DNA of 27,790 nt from contig JAJYSW010000003.1 in the NCBI GenBank assembly GCA_021793335.1, positions 1-27,790 on the forward strand, in the 5' to 3' direction. Origin of the DNA: Actinomycetes bacterium (GTDB taxonomy: Bacteria > Actinomycetota > Actinomycetes > Mycobacteriales > Micromonosporaceae). A program made the position numbers and the translations under genes. The notes under the pieces are model-generated. The model was given only the letters and a program-made list of their open reading frames with translations. It did no database searches and was not told where the DNA came from. Positions 1 to 11,083 of the stretch are shown here, piece by piece; within the stretch, counting starts at the first letter, position 1; each line of letters starts with the position of its first letter.

Positions 1-74
1 CCGACACGCCCCTCCCCGCGCGGGGGGACGAGCGCTCAAGGCGCCGCGCGGGCCGAGTGACGCCCCGGAGCGCG

Positions 75-90
75 CCCCGCGCGGCCGGGG
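75..90 (-). terminator. GC hairpin just past deoA, possible terminator
   Basis: CCCCG and CGGGG enclose a six-base loop about 20 bases beyond the deoA stop on the minus strand. A second GC palindrome (CCCCGCGCGGGG) lies at about 15-27. Neither is followed by a clear U-tract. In DNA this GC-rich, short stems are expected by chance, so the terminator role is only suggested by position. Confidence 0.25.
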
Positions 91-110
91 CTCCTCGAAC
101 GGCCCCGAAA

Positions 111-1403
111 CTACGGCTTATCGGGGTCGGCGAGCAGCCGGTCGAGGACGATCGGGCCTCGATCGCTCGGCACTGCGCCGATGCGCCACCCGCCGGAGAG
201 CGCCTCCTTCGCCGCTGCGACGCGATCGGCGGTGTCGGTGTGGAGCCTGAAGACCGGCTCCCCCGACCTGACCTGTTCGCCGACGGTTCTGAGGATCTCG
301 ACGCCGGCCCCTGCCTGCACCGGTTGGCCTTGACTGGTGCGGCCGGCGCCGAGACGCCATGCGGCGACGCCGACAGCGTACGCATCCATGTCAACTACGA
401 AGCCGTCGGTTTCGGCGGTCACCTCCTCAGTGTGACGCGCGGTCGGCAGCGGTGCGTCGACCTCGCCGCCTTGAGCAGTGATCATCTGGCGCCACTTGTC
501 CATCGCCCGCCCGTCGTTGAGCGCCGCCGCGGGGTCCAGGCCCGGTTTGCCGGCTGCGGCGAGCATTTCCCGGGCGAGTGCGACGGTCAACTCGACGACG
601 TCCGGCGGTCCTCCCCCGGCGAGGACCTCGATCGATTCGCGGACTTCGAGAGCGTTCCCGGCAGTGCGCCCCAGCGGGACGCTCATATCGGTCAGCAGTG
701 CCCTGGTGTCCACGCCGTGATCGCCGCCGAGGCGCACCATGGTCTCGGCGAGTTCCTTCGCCTGGCTGAACTCCTTCATGAACGCACCGGAACCGACCTT
801 GACGTCGAGGACGATCGCGTCGGCCCCTTCGGCGATCTTCTTGCTCATGATGGACGAGGCGATGAGCGGAATCGACTCCACCGTGGAGGTGGCGTCGCGC
901 AGGGCGTAGAGCTTCTTATCGGCCGGGGCGAGATCGCCGGTGGCGGCGCACACGACCGCGCCGACCTCCTCCAGCTGGGCGACGATGCCCGATTCACCGA
1001 GGATCACGTCGAAGCCCGGGATCGATTCGAGCTTGTCGAGCGTGCCGCCGGTATGGCCGAGGCCCCGGCCGGACAGCTGCGGGACGGCGACGTCGAACAC
1101 GGCGACGAGCGGAGCCAGCGGCAGCGTGATCTTGTCCCCCACGCCGCCGGTGGAGTGCTTGTCGACACACGGCCTGCCGACGCCGGAGAGGTCGAGCACG
1201 ATGCCCGAGCGGATCATCGCGGCGGTCCAGTCGGCGATCTCGCGCGGCGTCGCCCCGTTGAGGAAGATCGCCATGGCCAGGGCCGACATCTGCTCGTCGG
1301 CCACCTCGCCTTTGGTGTAGGCGTCGATGACCCAGTCGATCTGGGCGGTCGACAGCTCGCCGTCGTCCCGTTTGGTCCGAATGACGTCGACTGCGGTGAT
1401 CAA
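111..1403 (-). CDS. deoA: Thymidine/pyrimidine-nucleoside phosphorylase
   Basis: This enzyme phosphorolyses thymidine (and often deoxyuridine or uridine) to the free base and (deoxy)ribose-1-phosphate in the cytoplasm. The 430-residue product has the family's phosphate-binding segment KHSTGGVGD (residues 82-90). It also has the pyrimidine-phosphorylase signature from SGRG to LE (residues 111-126), followed by the usual C-terminal lobe. I place the start at a TTG because GAAGGA lies 5 bases upstream and the translation then begins ITAVDVIRTKRDDG, the normal family N-terminus. Extending upstream would run into cdd. It is the last gene in the window of the nucleoside operon, 25 bases after cdd. 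That fits a route in which cytidines are deaminated by Cdd and then split here. The specificity (thymidine only or all pyrimidines) cannot be read from sequence. Confidence 0.95.
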   Translation of the reverse strand: MITAVDVIRTKRDDGELSTAQIDWVIDAYTKGEVADEQMSALAMAIFLNGATPREIADWTAAMIRSGIVLDLSGVGRPCVDKHSTGGVGDKITLPLAPLVAVFDVAVPQLSGRGLGHTGGTLDKLESIPGFDVILGESGIVAQLEEVGAVVCAATGDLAPADKKLYALRDATSTVESIPLIASSIMSKKIAEGADAIVLDVKVGSGAFMKEFSQAKELAETMVRLGGDHGVDTRALLTDMSVPLGRTAGNALEVRESIEVLAGGGPPDVVELTVALAREMLAAAGKPGLDPAAALNDGRAMDKWRQMITAQGGEVDAPLPTARHTEEVTAETDGFVVDMDAYAVGVAAWRLGAGRTSQGQPVQAGAGVEILRTVGEQVRSGEPVFRLHTDTADRVAAAKEALSGGWRIGAVPSDRGPIVLDRLLADPDKP

Positions 1404-1428
1404 AGCACGTCCTTCATCTGCCGATTCC

Positions 1429-1821
1429 TCACTTGTCCAGATGGTCCGGCCCGAAGGCGCCGGGGAGGAGGGCCTCCACGGTGACCGGTTCGGGCTCGGC
1501 GTCCACGAGGCATTCGGGGCCGCCGTGCTCGTAGAGCAGTTGGCGGCACCGGCCGCACGGGGTGAGGGGTCGGCCCCGGGCATCGACGCAGGCGACGGCC
1601 ACGAGGCGCCCGCCGCCGGTGGCGGCGAGCTCGGAGACCATGCCGCACTCGGCGCACAGGGTCAGCCCGTAGGAGGCGTTCTCGACGTTGCAGCCCGCGA
1701 CGACGCGGCCGTCGTCGACGAGCCCGGCGACGCCCACCGGGTACTTCGAATAGGGGACGTACGCGCGCCGCATCATTTCGACGGCTCGGGCACGCAGCGC
1801 TTCCCAGTCGATGTTCGTCAT
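1429..1821 (-). CDS. cdd: Cytidine deaminase
   Basis: It converts cytidine and deoxycytidine to uridine and deoxyuridine. The product is 130 residues, normal for the small homotetrameric class. Zinc ligands are visible as Cys56 in the CAE motif and as Cys89 and Cys92 in the PCGRC motif; Glu58 is the expected proton shuttle. The segment NVENASYG just before CAE is the substrate-binding signature. The ATG overlaps the stop of the upstream permease by 4 bases (ATGA), indicating translational coupling. Its place between a nucleoside importer and a pyrimidine phosphorylase makes a salvage role clear. Confidence 0.96.
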   Translation of the reverse strand: MTNIDWEALRARAVEMMRRAYVPYSKYPVGVAGLVDDGRVVAGCNVENASYGLTLCAECGMVSELAATGGGRLVAVACVDARGRPLTPCGRCRQLLYEHGGPECLVDAEPEPVTVEALLPGAFGPDHLDK

Positions 1822-3101
1822 TGGTCCCCCGGGTTGTAGGGCACGCCGTCGGCGGCGGGCGCCTTGGCCCTGCCGATGAGCCCGGCGACGACGACGAGCG
1901 TGACCGCGTAGGGCAGCATCTGCAGGAACGGGCCGGGCACGGGCGAGCCGCCCATCGCGTCGAGGTAATCGGCGATCTGTGTGGTGAACCCGAAGATCAG
2001 CGCCCCGGCGAGCGCCCCGAGCGGGTTCCAGCGGCCGACGATCATGACCGCGAGGGCGACGAAACCGAGCCCGGCGGTCATGTTCTTGTTGAACGCCAGC
2101 GAGTTCGCGATGGTGAAGAACGCGCCGCCGAACCCTGAGATCAGGCCTGCGGCGGTGACGTTCCAAAAGCGCAGCCGGTTGACGTTCACGCCCATCGAGT
2201 CGGCCGCGGCCGGGTGCTCGCCGACCGAGCGGGTGCGCAGGCCCCAGCGGGTGTGGAAGAGCGCGAACCAGATGGCGAACACGAGGAAGAGACCGATGTA
2301 GACGAAGATGTTCTGGTCGAACAGGACCGGCCCGACGACGGGAATGCCGGAGAGGAAGCCCAGCCCGATGCCGTCCAGCGCGTTGGAGGCCACCCCGTAG
2401 GGCGAGTTATAGCCCCCGGTGGTCTTGAGCTGGTCGTACATGAACCCGGTGAAACCGAGGGCGAGCAGGTTGAGGATGACGCCGACGACGACCTGGTTGA
2501 CCTGGTACTTGGTGGCCAGCAGCGCGAGCAGCATCGTGGAGAGCGCCCCGGCGATCATGGCCCCGAGCATCCCCGCGTAGGGGTTGTCGGCGATATTGGC
2601 GACGAAGACGCCCGCGAAGGCGCCCATGAGGAATTGGCCCTCGATGCCGATGTTGATCACGCCGGAGCGCTCGCAGACCACTCCTGAGAGCGCGCCGAAG
2701 ATGAACGGCAGCGACAGGAACAGCGAGCCGGCCAGGACGGCTTCGACGGGGAAGACCACGCCCGGACGGGCCACGGCCCAGGTGATCAGGCCGATCACGA
2801 GCGCGGCGAGCGCGATGGTCGAGACGAGCCGGTAGAGACCGCGGCGCATGCCCGCCAGCAGCCAGCCGCCCGCCAGAGCGGCGAGGAGCGCCAGGACGGT
2901 GACGGTGGTCCGGGTCGGGACGGTCCACTGGGCGTCGCCGATCGTCCTGTCGAGCGCGAAGGTGGTCTCGCGCCCCGGCCCGACGACGGCGAGCGCCGCC
3001 GCGGCGAGGGCGATGCCGAGGACGACGTAGGCGATGCCGGCCTTGGGGTGGCGTCGGCGGGCTCGGGTCTCCGGCTCGATGGCGGCGGTCGCGACTGCCA
3101 T
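1818..3101 (-). CDS. Nucleoside ABC importer, permease 2
   Basis: This is an integral membrane permease of the BPD_transp_2 family, the type that works with BMP-family lipoproteins (examples are the B. subtilis YufPQ and streptococcal Rns systems). The 427-residue protein has about ten hydrophobic segments. It contains the family motif ERSGVINIGIEGQFLMGA near the middle, which contacts the ATPase, and a second conserved stretch around RTRSVGEHPAAADSMGVNV. The chosen ATG lies 5 bases after the stop of permease 1; a GTG overlapping that stop is an alternative start three codons earlier. The gene overlaps cdd by 4 bases. It forms a heteromeric channel with the preceding permease. Nucleoside specificity is inferred from the operon, not from residues. 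Confidence 0.93.
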   Translation of the reverse strand: MAVATAAIEPETRARRRHPKAGIAYVVLGIALAAAALAVVGPGRETTFALDRTIGDAQWTVPTRTTVTVLALLAALAGGWLLAGMRRGLYRLVSTIALAALVIGLITWAVARPGVVFPVEAVLAGSLFLSLPFIFGALSGVVCERSGVINIGIEGQFLMGAFAGVFVANIADNPYAGMLGAMIAGALSTMLLALLATKYQVNQVVVGVILNLLALGFTGFMYDQLKTTGGYNSPYGVASNALDGIGLGFLSGIPVVGPVLFDQNIFVYIGLFLVFAIWFALFHTRWGLRTRSVGEHPAAADSMGVNVNRLRFWNVTAAGLISGFGGAFFTIANSLAFNKNMTAGLGFVALAVMIVGRWNPLGALAGALIFGFTTQIADYLDAMGGSPVPGPFLQMLPYAVTLVVVAGLIGRAKAPAADGVPYNPGDQ

Positions 3102-3106
3102 GGGGC

Positions 3107-4390
3107 TCACCAGCCTTTCGCTTCGAGGGTGACCAGGCCGCCGCGCGGTGTGCGAAGCCGCAGGAGGGCCTTGACCAGGGCGGGCGCGGCGATGAACAGC
3201 ACGATGGTCGCCTGGAGCAGCGTCGAGATGTCGACCGGCACGGCGGGCTGGGCGGACAGGGCCCCGGCCTTGAGCGCGCCGAACAGGAGCGCGGCGGCGA
3301 CGATGCCGCCGGGGTTGGCTCTGCCGAGCAGGGCCACGGTGATGCCGTCGAAGCCGTATTCGAGCGCGGTGTTGGTGGTGACGCCGCCGGAGCCGACGCC
3401 GAGGGCGAGGGCCGCCCCGGCGAGTCCCGCGAGGGCGCCCGAGACGCCCATGGTGGTGGTGTAGGTGCGGCCGATGTGCATGCCCGCGGTGGCCGAAGCG
3501 TGCTCGTTGAAGCCGACGGCGCGGATGCGGTAGCCGAAGGTCGATCGTGACAGCAGCCACCACACGAGGATGGCGGCGGCGAAGGCCAGCAGCAGCGCGG
3601 CGTTGACGCGCAGGTGCGCGCCGAGCGGGCCGAGGAGCCGGGGCAGGACCGCGGAGTCGTTGACCGGTCTGGTGACCAGTTCCGAACGGGTCTCTGAGTG
3701 CAGGAACTCGGTGCTGATGGCCCACACGAGGAACAGCGCGGCGATGTTGTTGAGCATGATCGAGGAGATGACCTCGTGCGCGCCGGTCTGGGCTTTGAGG
3801 AGGCCGGGGATGGCGCCGAAGGCGGCTCCGGCGATGGCTCCGGCGAGGACCGCCAGGGGAAGGTGGACGATGGCGGGCGCATCGATCGTGAAACCGATGA
3901 CGAGCGCGCCGAGCATCCCGAGGATCAGCTGGCCTTGGGCGCCGATGTTGAACAGGCCGGCCCGGAAGGCCAGGCCGACGGCGAGGCCGGTGAGGACCAG
4001 CGGGGTGGCGTTGGTGAGCGTCTCGGAGATCGGCCGCAGGATGTCCCCGAAATCGGCGGTGCCGGCGGCGAAGCGGTCGAGGGTGTTGAAGTTGAGGACG
4101 GCGCCTTCGAACAGCGACACGTAGGCGCTGGAGACGACGTCCCACGAGGCGCTCAGGGCGTCGGTGGGGCGGGAGAAGAAGTAGCTCCACGTGCCGCGGA
4201 CGGCGTCATCGGAGACGATGAGGAGGATCGCGCCGATGACGAAGGCCATCAGCAGCGAGTAGACGGTGACCATGACCGAGTTGGCTTCGGTCAGGTACCG
4301 CCCGAACATGACCATGAACGGCGGGCGGGGTTCGGTTCCGTCGTCCGTCTCTGGCGGTCCGGCGCTCGACGCTTCGGTCTCAGCGCTCAC
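3107..4390 (-). CDS. Nucleoside ABC importer, permease 1
   Basis: This is the first BPD_transp_2 permease of the importer, 427 residues. A short cytoplasmic N-terminus rich in Glu, Thr and Pro is followed by hydrophobic segments. It carries the conserved motif FRAGLFNIGAQGQLILG, equivalent to the GVINIGIEGQ motif of its partner, and later AVGFNEHASATAGM. The start is a GTG with GGAGG placed 5 bases upstream. It lies inside the last codons of the ATPase gene (11-base overlap), so the two are translationally coupled. An open frame continues upstream in the same frame, but it only shadows the ATPase tail. The permease pair is distantly homologous, as usual for this subfamily. Confidence 0.93.
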   Translation of the reverse strand: MSAETEASSAGPPETDDGTEPRPPFMVMFGRYLTEANSVMVTVYSLLMAFVIGAILLIVSDDAVRGTWSYFFSRPTDALSASWDVVSSAYVSLFEGAVLNFNTLDRFAAGTADFGDILRPISETLTNATPLVLTGLAVGLAFRAGLFNIGAQGQLILGMLGALVIGFTIDAPAIVHLPLAVLAGAIAGAAFGAIPGLLKAQTGAHEVISSIMLNNIAALFLVWAISTEFLHSETRSELVTRPVNDSAVLPRLLGPLGAHLRVNAALLLAFAAAILVWWLLSRSTFGYRIRAVGFNEHASATAGMHIGRTYTTTMGVSGALAGLAGAALALGVGSGGVTTNTALEYGFDGITVALLGRANPGGIVAAALLFGALKAGALSAQPAVPVDISTLLQATIVLFIAAPALVKALLRLRTPRGGLVTLEAKGW

Positions 4391-6080
4391 GGTCACCTCC
4401 GTTGGTGGCGTCGTCCTCGTCGGCATCGGGCCCTGAGGCATCGGGGGTCGGGGCGTCCGGCATCTCGGTGTCCGGTGTTGCAGAATCCTGCGTCGAAGTG
4501 CTGGACGTTTCGGTTTCAGGTGGCGCGGCGTCGGTCGGCGGGGTTTCTGATGCTTCGGCGTCTTGGGCATCGGGCTCGGGGGCCTCGGCGCCGACCATGA
4601 GCCGACCGATGGATTCCCTGGGTGTCTCGGGGCCCACTTCGCCGACGATGCGGCCGTTGTAGATGACGGCGATGCGGTCGGCCAGGGCGTAGATCTCGTC
4701 GAGTTCGGAGGAGATCAGCAGGACCCCGGTGCCGGTGTCGCGCTCGGCGATGAGCCGCGAGTGGATGAACTCGGTCGCGCCGACGTCGACGCCCCGGGTG
4801 GGCTGGGCGGCGACGAGCAGGCGGCGGGGCCGGGAGAACTCGCGGGCGATGATGACCTTCTGCTGGTTGCCTCCGGAGAGGGAGGCGACCGGTTCGTTCG
4901 GCGACTGGGTTCGGATGTCGAACTCGGCGATGGAGTCGACGGCCCGCTCCCGGACGGCGGCGGCGTCGGTGACGCCGTGTTTGGCGTAGGGCTCGTTCCG
5001 GTACTGGTTGAGCACGAGGTTCTCGGCGACGGTGAACTCGGTGATGACGCCGTCGCGGGCGCGGTCTTCGGGGATGTATCCGAGGCCGGCGTCGATGCGT
5101 GCGGCCGGGGAGAGCCGGGCGACGTTCACGCCGTCGACGGCGATGGAGCCGCGGTCGGGGTGGAGGAGGCCGAGGACGGCGCGGGCCAGTTCGGTCTGGC
5201 CGTTGCCCTCGATGCCGGCGAGGCCGACGATCTCACCGGCGTGGACGGTCAGGTCGAGCCCGTTGAGGACTTTGACCCCGGCGTCGTTGACGACGGTGAG
5301 GTCCCTGACCTCCAGGCGCGGCTCGCCGGGCTCGGCGGGCGTCTTGTCGACGGTCAGGGCGACTTCGCGGCCGACCATGGCCGAGGCCATCTCGGTCTCC
5401 GAGGCGCTCGGCTCCAGTTCGGCCACGACCTTGCCGCGCCGGATCACGGTGACGGTGTCGGCGACGGCCTGGACCTCTTTGAGCTTATGGCTGATGAACA
5501 GGATGGACGTGCCGGAGTCGGCGAGGGACCGCATGATGCCGAGCAGTTCGCGGATCTCGGCGGGGGTGAGCACCGCGGTGGGCTCGTCGAGGATGAGCAG
5601 TTCGGTCTTGGGGCCCGAGAGCGCCTTGACGATCTCGATGCGCTGCTGGACGCCGACGGGCAGGTCTTCGCAGATCGCGTCGGGGTCGAGGTGCAGGCCG
5701 TACTGCTCGGAGACGTCGCGCACGGCCTGGCGGGCGGCCCGCGCCGAGAGCACGCCCGCGGCGCGGGTGTGCTCTCGGCCGAGCTGGACATTGTCGGCGA
5801 CGCTGAAGGGCCCGACGAGTTTGAAGTGCTGGTGGACCATCCCGATCCCGGCGGCGATCGCATCGCCTGGACCGGAGAACTCCACCGGTTCGCCGTCGAT
5901 GAGGATCTTGCCGCTGGTCGGCTTGAGGATGCCGTACAGCATGTTCATCAACGTGGACTTTCCGGCGCCGTTCTCGCCGAGGACGGCGTGGATCTGTCCG
6001 GGCTCGACGACCAGGTCGATGTCGTCGTCGGCGGTGAAAGAGCCGAACTTCTTCGTCAGGCCCTGCAATTCGAGTCGCAA
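4380..6080 (-). CDS. Nucleoside ABC importer, double ATPase
   Basis: This is a cytoplasmic ATPase with two nucleotide-binding domains in one chain (566 residues). Domain 1 has Walker A GENGAGKST, a variant signature LPVGVQQR and Walker B LLILDEPT. Domain 2 has LAGIEGNGQTE in place of a Walker A, signature LSGGNQQK and the degenerate LLVAAQPTRGVDVGA. These deviations are normal for importers fed by BMP-family binding proteins, in which the second site is altered. The start is a TTG with GAAGGA 6 bases upstream, giving LRLELQGLTKKFG. The last roughly 70 residues (after RLMVGAEAPE) form an acidic Pro/Thr/Ser/Asp tail that the family normally lacks. It sits 22 bases after the lipoprotein gene. 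Confidence 0.95.
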   Translation of the reverse strand: MRLELQGLTKKFGSFTADDDIDLVVEPGQIHAVLGENGAGKSTLMNMLYGILKPTSGKILIDGEPVEFSGPGDAIAAGIGMVHQHFKLVGPFSVADNVQLGREHTRAAGVLSARAARQAVRDVSEQYGLHLDPDAICEDLPVGVQQRIEIVKALSGPKTELLILDEPTAVLTPAEIRELLGIMRSLADSGTSILFISHKLKEVQAVADTVTVIRRGKVVAELEPSASETEMASAMVGREVALTVDKTPAEPGEPRLEVRDLTVVNDAGVKVLNGLDLTVHAGEIVGLAGIEGNGQTELARAVLGLLHPDRGSIAVDGVNVARLSPAARIDAGLGYIPEDRARDGVITEFTVAENLVLNQYRNEPYAKHGVTDAAAVRERAVDSIAEFDIRTQSPNEPVASLSGGNQQKVIIAREFSRPRRLLVAAQPTRGVDVGATEFIHSRLIAERDTGTGVLLISSELDEIYALADRIAVIYNGRIVGEVGPETPRESIGRLMVGAEAPEPDAQDAEASETPPTDAAPPETETSSTSTQDSATPDTEMPDAPTPDASGPDADEDDATNGGDRER

Positions 6081-6102
6081 TGCGGTTCCTTCTGGGTGGC
6101 TG

Positions 6103-7176
6103 CTAGGCGCCAGGCGAGGCGGGCGACTCGACCGTGATCGAGCCGTCGATGATGCCGGCCTTGAGCTCCTCGATCTCCTCCTTGGTCTCGTCCGAGACGG
6201 CGTCCTCGAATTCGTGGTACGGGGCCAGGGAGACGCCATCGTTCTCGAGGGTGCCGATGTACTCGCCGCCGACGGTGCCGTCGTAGGCGGCCAGGACGGC
6301 CTCCTTGACCGAGAGGGCGAGGTTCTTCTCGACGCTGGTCAGAAGCACGGAGCAGTATTCGGCGAGGGACTCGCAGCCGTCGACGTCGACCCAGATCGCG
6401 GCGACGTCGTCGGTCTCGGCGGCGGCGGTGACCGCACCGGTGCCGGCGGGGCCGGCGACGGGCATGATGATGTCGGCGCCCTGGGAGATGAAGGTCTCGG
6501 TCAGGCTCTTGCCGCCCGCGGTGTCCTCGAAGCTGTTGAGGAAGGAGCCCTCCTGCTTCTCGACGTCCCAGCCGAGCAGCTTCACGTCGGTGTCCTTGGC
6601 CTCGTTGTGGTGGTCGATGCCGTCGGCGAAGCCGTCCATGAAGATGGTGACCGCGGGGATCTGGATGCCGCCCCAGGTGGCCACGGTGCCGCTCTCGGTC
6701 TGGGCCGCGGCGAGGTAGCCGGCGAGGAACGCCGACTGGGCGGTGTCGAACTCGATCGAGTAGGCGTTCGGGGCGTCGGAGACGCCGTCGACGGACGCGA
6801 ACGCGAGGTCGGGGTTGTCCTCGGCGATGGCGGTGACGTTCTCGGTCATCAGACCGCCGACGCCGACGATGAAGTCGCAGCCGTCGTCCACCGAGGCGAG
6901 CAGGTTCGGGTCGAAGTCGGCCTCGTTGGAGGATTCCTTGTAGGAGACCTCGATGTCGGGGTTCGCCTCCTCGGCGGCCACCATGCCGTTCCACGAGGAC
7001 TCGTTGAAGGACTTGTCGTCGACGCCGCCGGAGTCGGTGACCATGCAGGCATGGAACGACGCCTCGGTGTCGTCGCCGCCGCCGTCCTCGTCGGGTGCTT
7101 CGCCGCAAGCGGTGAGGGCGATCATGCCCGTGGCGGCGACGCCCGCCAAGGCCATCTTGTACGGCTTCACAGCCAT
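6103..7176 (-). CDS. BMP-family nucleoside-binding lipoprotein
   Basis: This is a substrate-binding lipoprotein of the Bmp/PnrA-like family (PF02608), tethered outside the membrane and delivering nucleosides to the ABC importer encoded downstream. It is 357 residues. A signal peptide ends in the lipobox LTAC with the lipidated Cys at residue 24, followed by an acidic Gly/Asp linker. Family motifs include DSGGVDDKSFNESSW, FIVGVGGLMTENV and ADIIMPVAGPAGTGA. The ATG was chosen because GAAGGAG lies 6 bases upstream; an earlier in-frame start would add 11 residues. It is the first gene of the operon and is preceded by a candidate promoter. Confidence 0.95.
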   Translation of the reverse strand: MAVKPYKMALAGVAATGMIALTACGEAPDEDGGGDDTEASFHACMVTDSGGVDDKSFNESSWNGMVAAEEANPDIEVSYKESSNEADFDPNLLASVDDGCDFIVGVGGLMTENVTAIAEDNPDLAFASVDGVSDAPNAYSIEFDTAQSAFLAGYLAAAQTESGTVATWGGIQIPAVTIFMDGFADGIDHHNEAKDTDVKLLGWDVEKQEGSFLNSFEDTAGGKSLTETFISQGADIIMPVAGPAGTGAVTAAAETDDVAAIWVDVDGCESLAEYCSVLLTSVEKNLALSVKEAVLAAYDGTVGGEYIGTLENDGVSLAPYHEFEDAVSDETKEEIEELKAGIIDGSITVESPASPGA

Positions 7177-7217
7177 CTTGGTCTCCTTCGACAGTTCAGA
7201 TGTTCCCATCGGGCCTA

Positions 7218-7247
7218 ATCATTGCCGCCGGGATCGCCCGCTGTCAG
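7218..7247 (-). promoter_or_regulatory. Candidate promoter of the nucleoside operon
   Basis: On the minus strand CTGACA (7247-7242) and AATGAT (7223-7218) are separated by 18 bases and match the -35 and -10 consensus at 5/6 and 4/6 positions. The predicted start leaves an untranslated leader of about 35 bases containing the strong GAAGGAG site of the lipoprotein gene. This is a by-eye match only. Confidence 0.35.
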
Positions 7248-7372
7248 TCACCTTGACCAACTCGTTATCGAAACATCCTATGACTGAGACCACTTGCGAA
7301 CAGGCGTTTCACGCGAATGCCGCTCCAGTGGCGACTTCCCACGGGAGTGAGGGACCGGCTCGCGTCGGACCG

Positions 7373-7711
7373 CTACCAGAAGACGGCCACGCCCACGGTC
7401 ACCAGCGCTATGCCGCCGATCGCCCAGAAGTGCCCGGCCGAGACCCGCTCCCGCTTCTTCCACCACGGGACGATGATCATGACTCCCAGCATGAGCGCGA
7501 GGAGGAACTTGATGCCGAGCTTCATGTGGTTCGCGTCGGACCCGGCCATGCCGTACAGGACGATGCCGGTGGCCAGTTGCACGGCGATGCCGTACAGCAT
7601 CGCGGCATTGATGTTGTAGCGCTTGGAGAGCCAGGCGACGAACCATCCGCCGACGACCGCGGCGAAGCCGAGAAGGTGCAGGTACCGCAGAAGCAATTGG
7701 ATGAATTCCAT
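7373..7711 (-). CDS. Small four-helix membrane protein, function unknown
   Basis: I do not recognise this 112-residue protein. It is almost entirely hydrophobic, with four likely membrane helices at about residues 7-27, 37-55, 64-82 and 92-111. A basic loop (WWKKRER) lies before the last helix. Conserved-looking polar residues include Arg9, His12 and Asn62/His63. No strong ribosome site precedes the ATG. It lies 90 bases downstream of galK on the same strand and about 200 bases before the nucleoside operon, so it may be a weak last gene of the gal transcript or stand alone. Composition and codon use match the neighbours. Confidence 0.75.
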   Translation of the reverse strand: MEFIQLLLRYLHLLGFAAVVGGWFVAWLSKRYNINAAMLYGIAVQLATGIVLYGMAGSDANHMKLGIKFLLALMLGVMIIVPWWKKRERVSAGHFWAIGGIALVTVGVAVFW

Positions 7712-7801
7712 GTCCGGAGTATCGCAGAGACGCCCGCCCGGCGCGGCATCGACCGCAGCCGGGCGGGACCGGGCGTCACACCGGGGTCCGGTGAGAGCCG
7801 G

Positions 7802-8969
<1,168 letters not shown>

Positions 8970-8983
<14 letters not shown>

Positions 8984-9937
8984 GCCGGTAGTACTCCCAG
9001 GCGTCGGCGACCATGCGGTCGAGTGAGTCGCGGCTGGGTTTCCAGCCGAGTTCGCGTTCGGCCTTCTCGGAGGAGGCCACGAGTTCGGCGGGGTCGCCGG
9101 AGCGGCGGCCCTCGACGGTGACGGGGAAGTCGACGCCGGTGACGCGCTTGACGGTCTCGACGACTTCGCGGTTGGAGAAGCCGTTGCCGTTGCCGAGGTT
9201 GTAGATCTTGTGCTCGCCGGCCTCGGCGGCGCGCAGGGCGAGCAGGTGGGCGTCGGCGAGGTCGGCGACGTGGATGTAGTCGCGGATGCAGGTGCCGTCC
9301 TCGGTCGGGTAGTCCTCGCCGAACAGGACCATCCGCTCGCGTTTCCCGGCGGCGACTTCGAGCGCGATCGGGATGATGTGGGTCTCGGGGGAGTGGTTCT
9401 CGCCGTGCCAGATGCCGGAGCGGTCCTTGTAGGCGCCGACGACGTTGAAGTAGCGCAGGCTGACCGCGGCGAGGCCGTAGGCGGTGACCGCGGACTGGAT
9501 CGCCATGTCGCTGGAGAGCTTGGTGGCGCCGTACGTGGAGGTCGGGGCCTTGGCGGCGTCCTCGCGGACGGGGATCTCGGTCGGGTCGCCGTAGACGGCG
9601 GCCGTGGAGGAGAACACGAGCGTCTTCACCTCGGCCTCGCGCATGGCGTCGAGCAGGGCGAAGGTCCCGGCGGTGTTGGCCTCCCAGTAGATGTCGGGTT
9701 TCTGCATGGATTCGCCTGCGGCGATGAGGCCCGCGAAGTGGAGCACGCCGTTGAAGGTGGCGTCGAGGACTTCGGCCGCGGCCTGGACCGGCCGCCGGAC
9801 GAGCTCGGCTCCGGCGGGGACGCGCTCGGCGGCCCCGGTGGAGCAGTCGTCGAGGACGACGACCTCGTGTCCTTCTTCGATCAGCATCGTGGCGACGATC
9901 GAGCCGATGTATCCGGCGCCGCCGGTGACGAGGTATT

Positions 9938-9941
<4 letters not shown>
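8970..9941 (-). CDS. galE: UDP-glucose 4-epimerase
   Basis: This NAD-dependent short-chain dehydrogenase family enzyme interconverts UDP-galactose and UDP-glucose. It is 323 residues. The nucleotide-binding GGAGYIG is at residues 7-13. The SST segment is at 111-113 and the catalytic Tyr137 and Lys141 lie in STYGATK. The substrate-loop segment RYFNVVGA is present. The start is a GTG with GAGGGA 6 bases upstream. The GTG overlaps the galT stop by 4 bases (GTGA), so translation is coupled. It may also supply UDP-galactose for cell-surface polymers. Confidence 0.96.

Positions 9942-11079
<1,138 letters not shown>

Positions 11080-11083
<4 letters not shown>

Noticed and set aside
57..1484. Long plus-strand open frame opposite deoA
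   Set aside because: It is antisense to a clearly recognised gene, with Arg/Asp-rich composition typical of the high-GC shadow frame.
4563..7218. Very long plus-strand frames opposite the ABC ATPase and lipoprotein
   Set aside because: They mirror conserved coding sequence on the minus strand and contain no domains.
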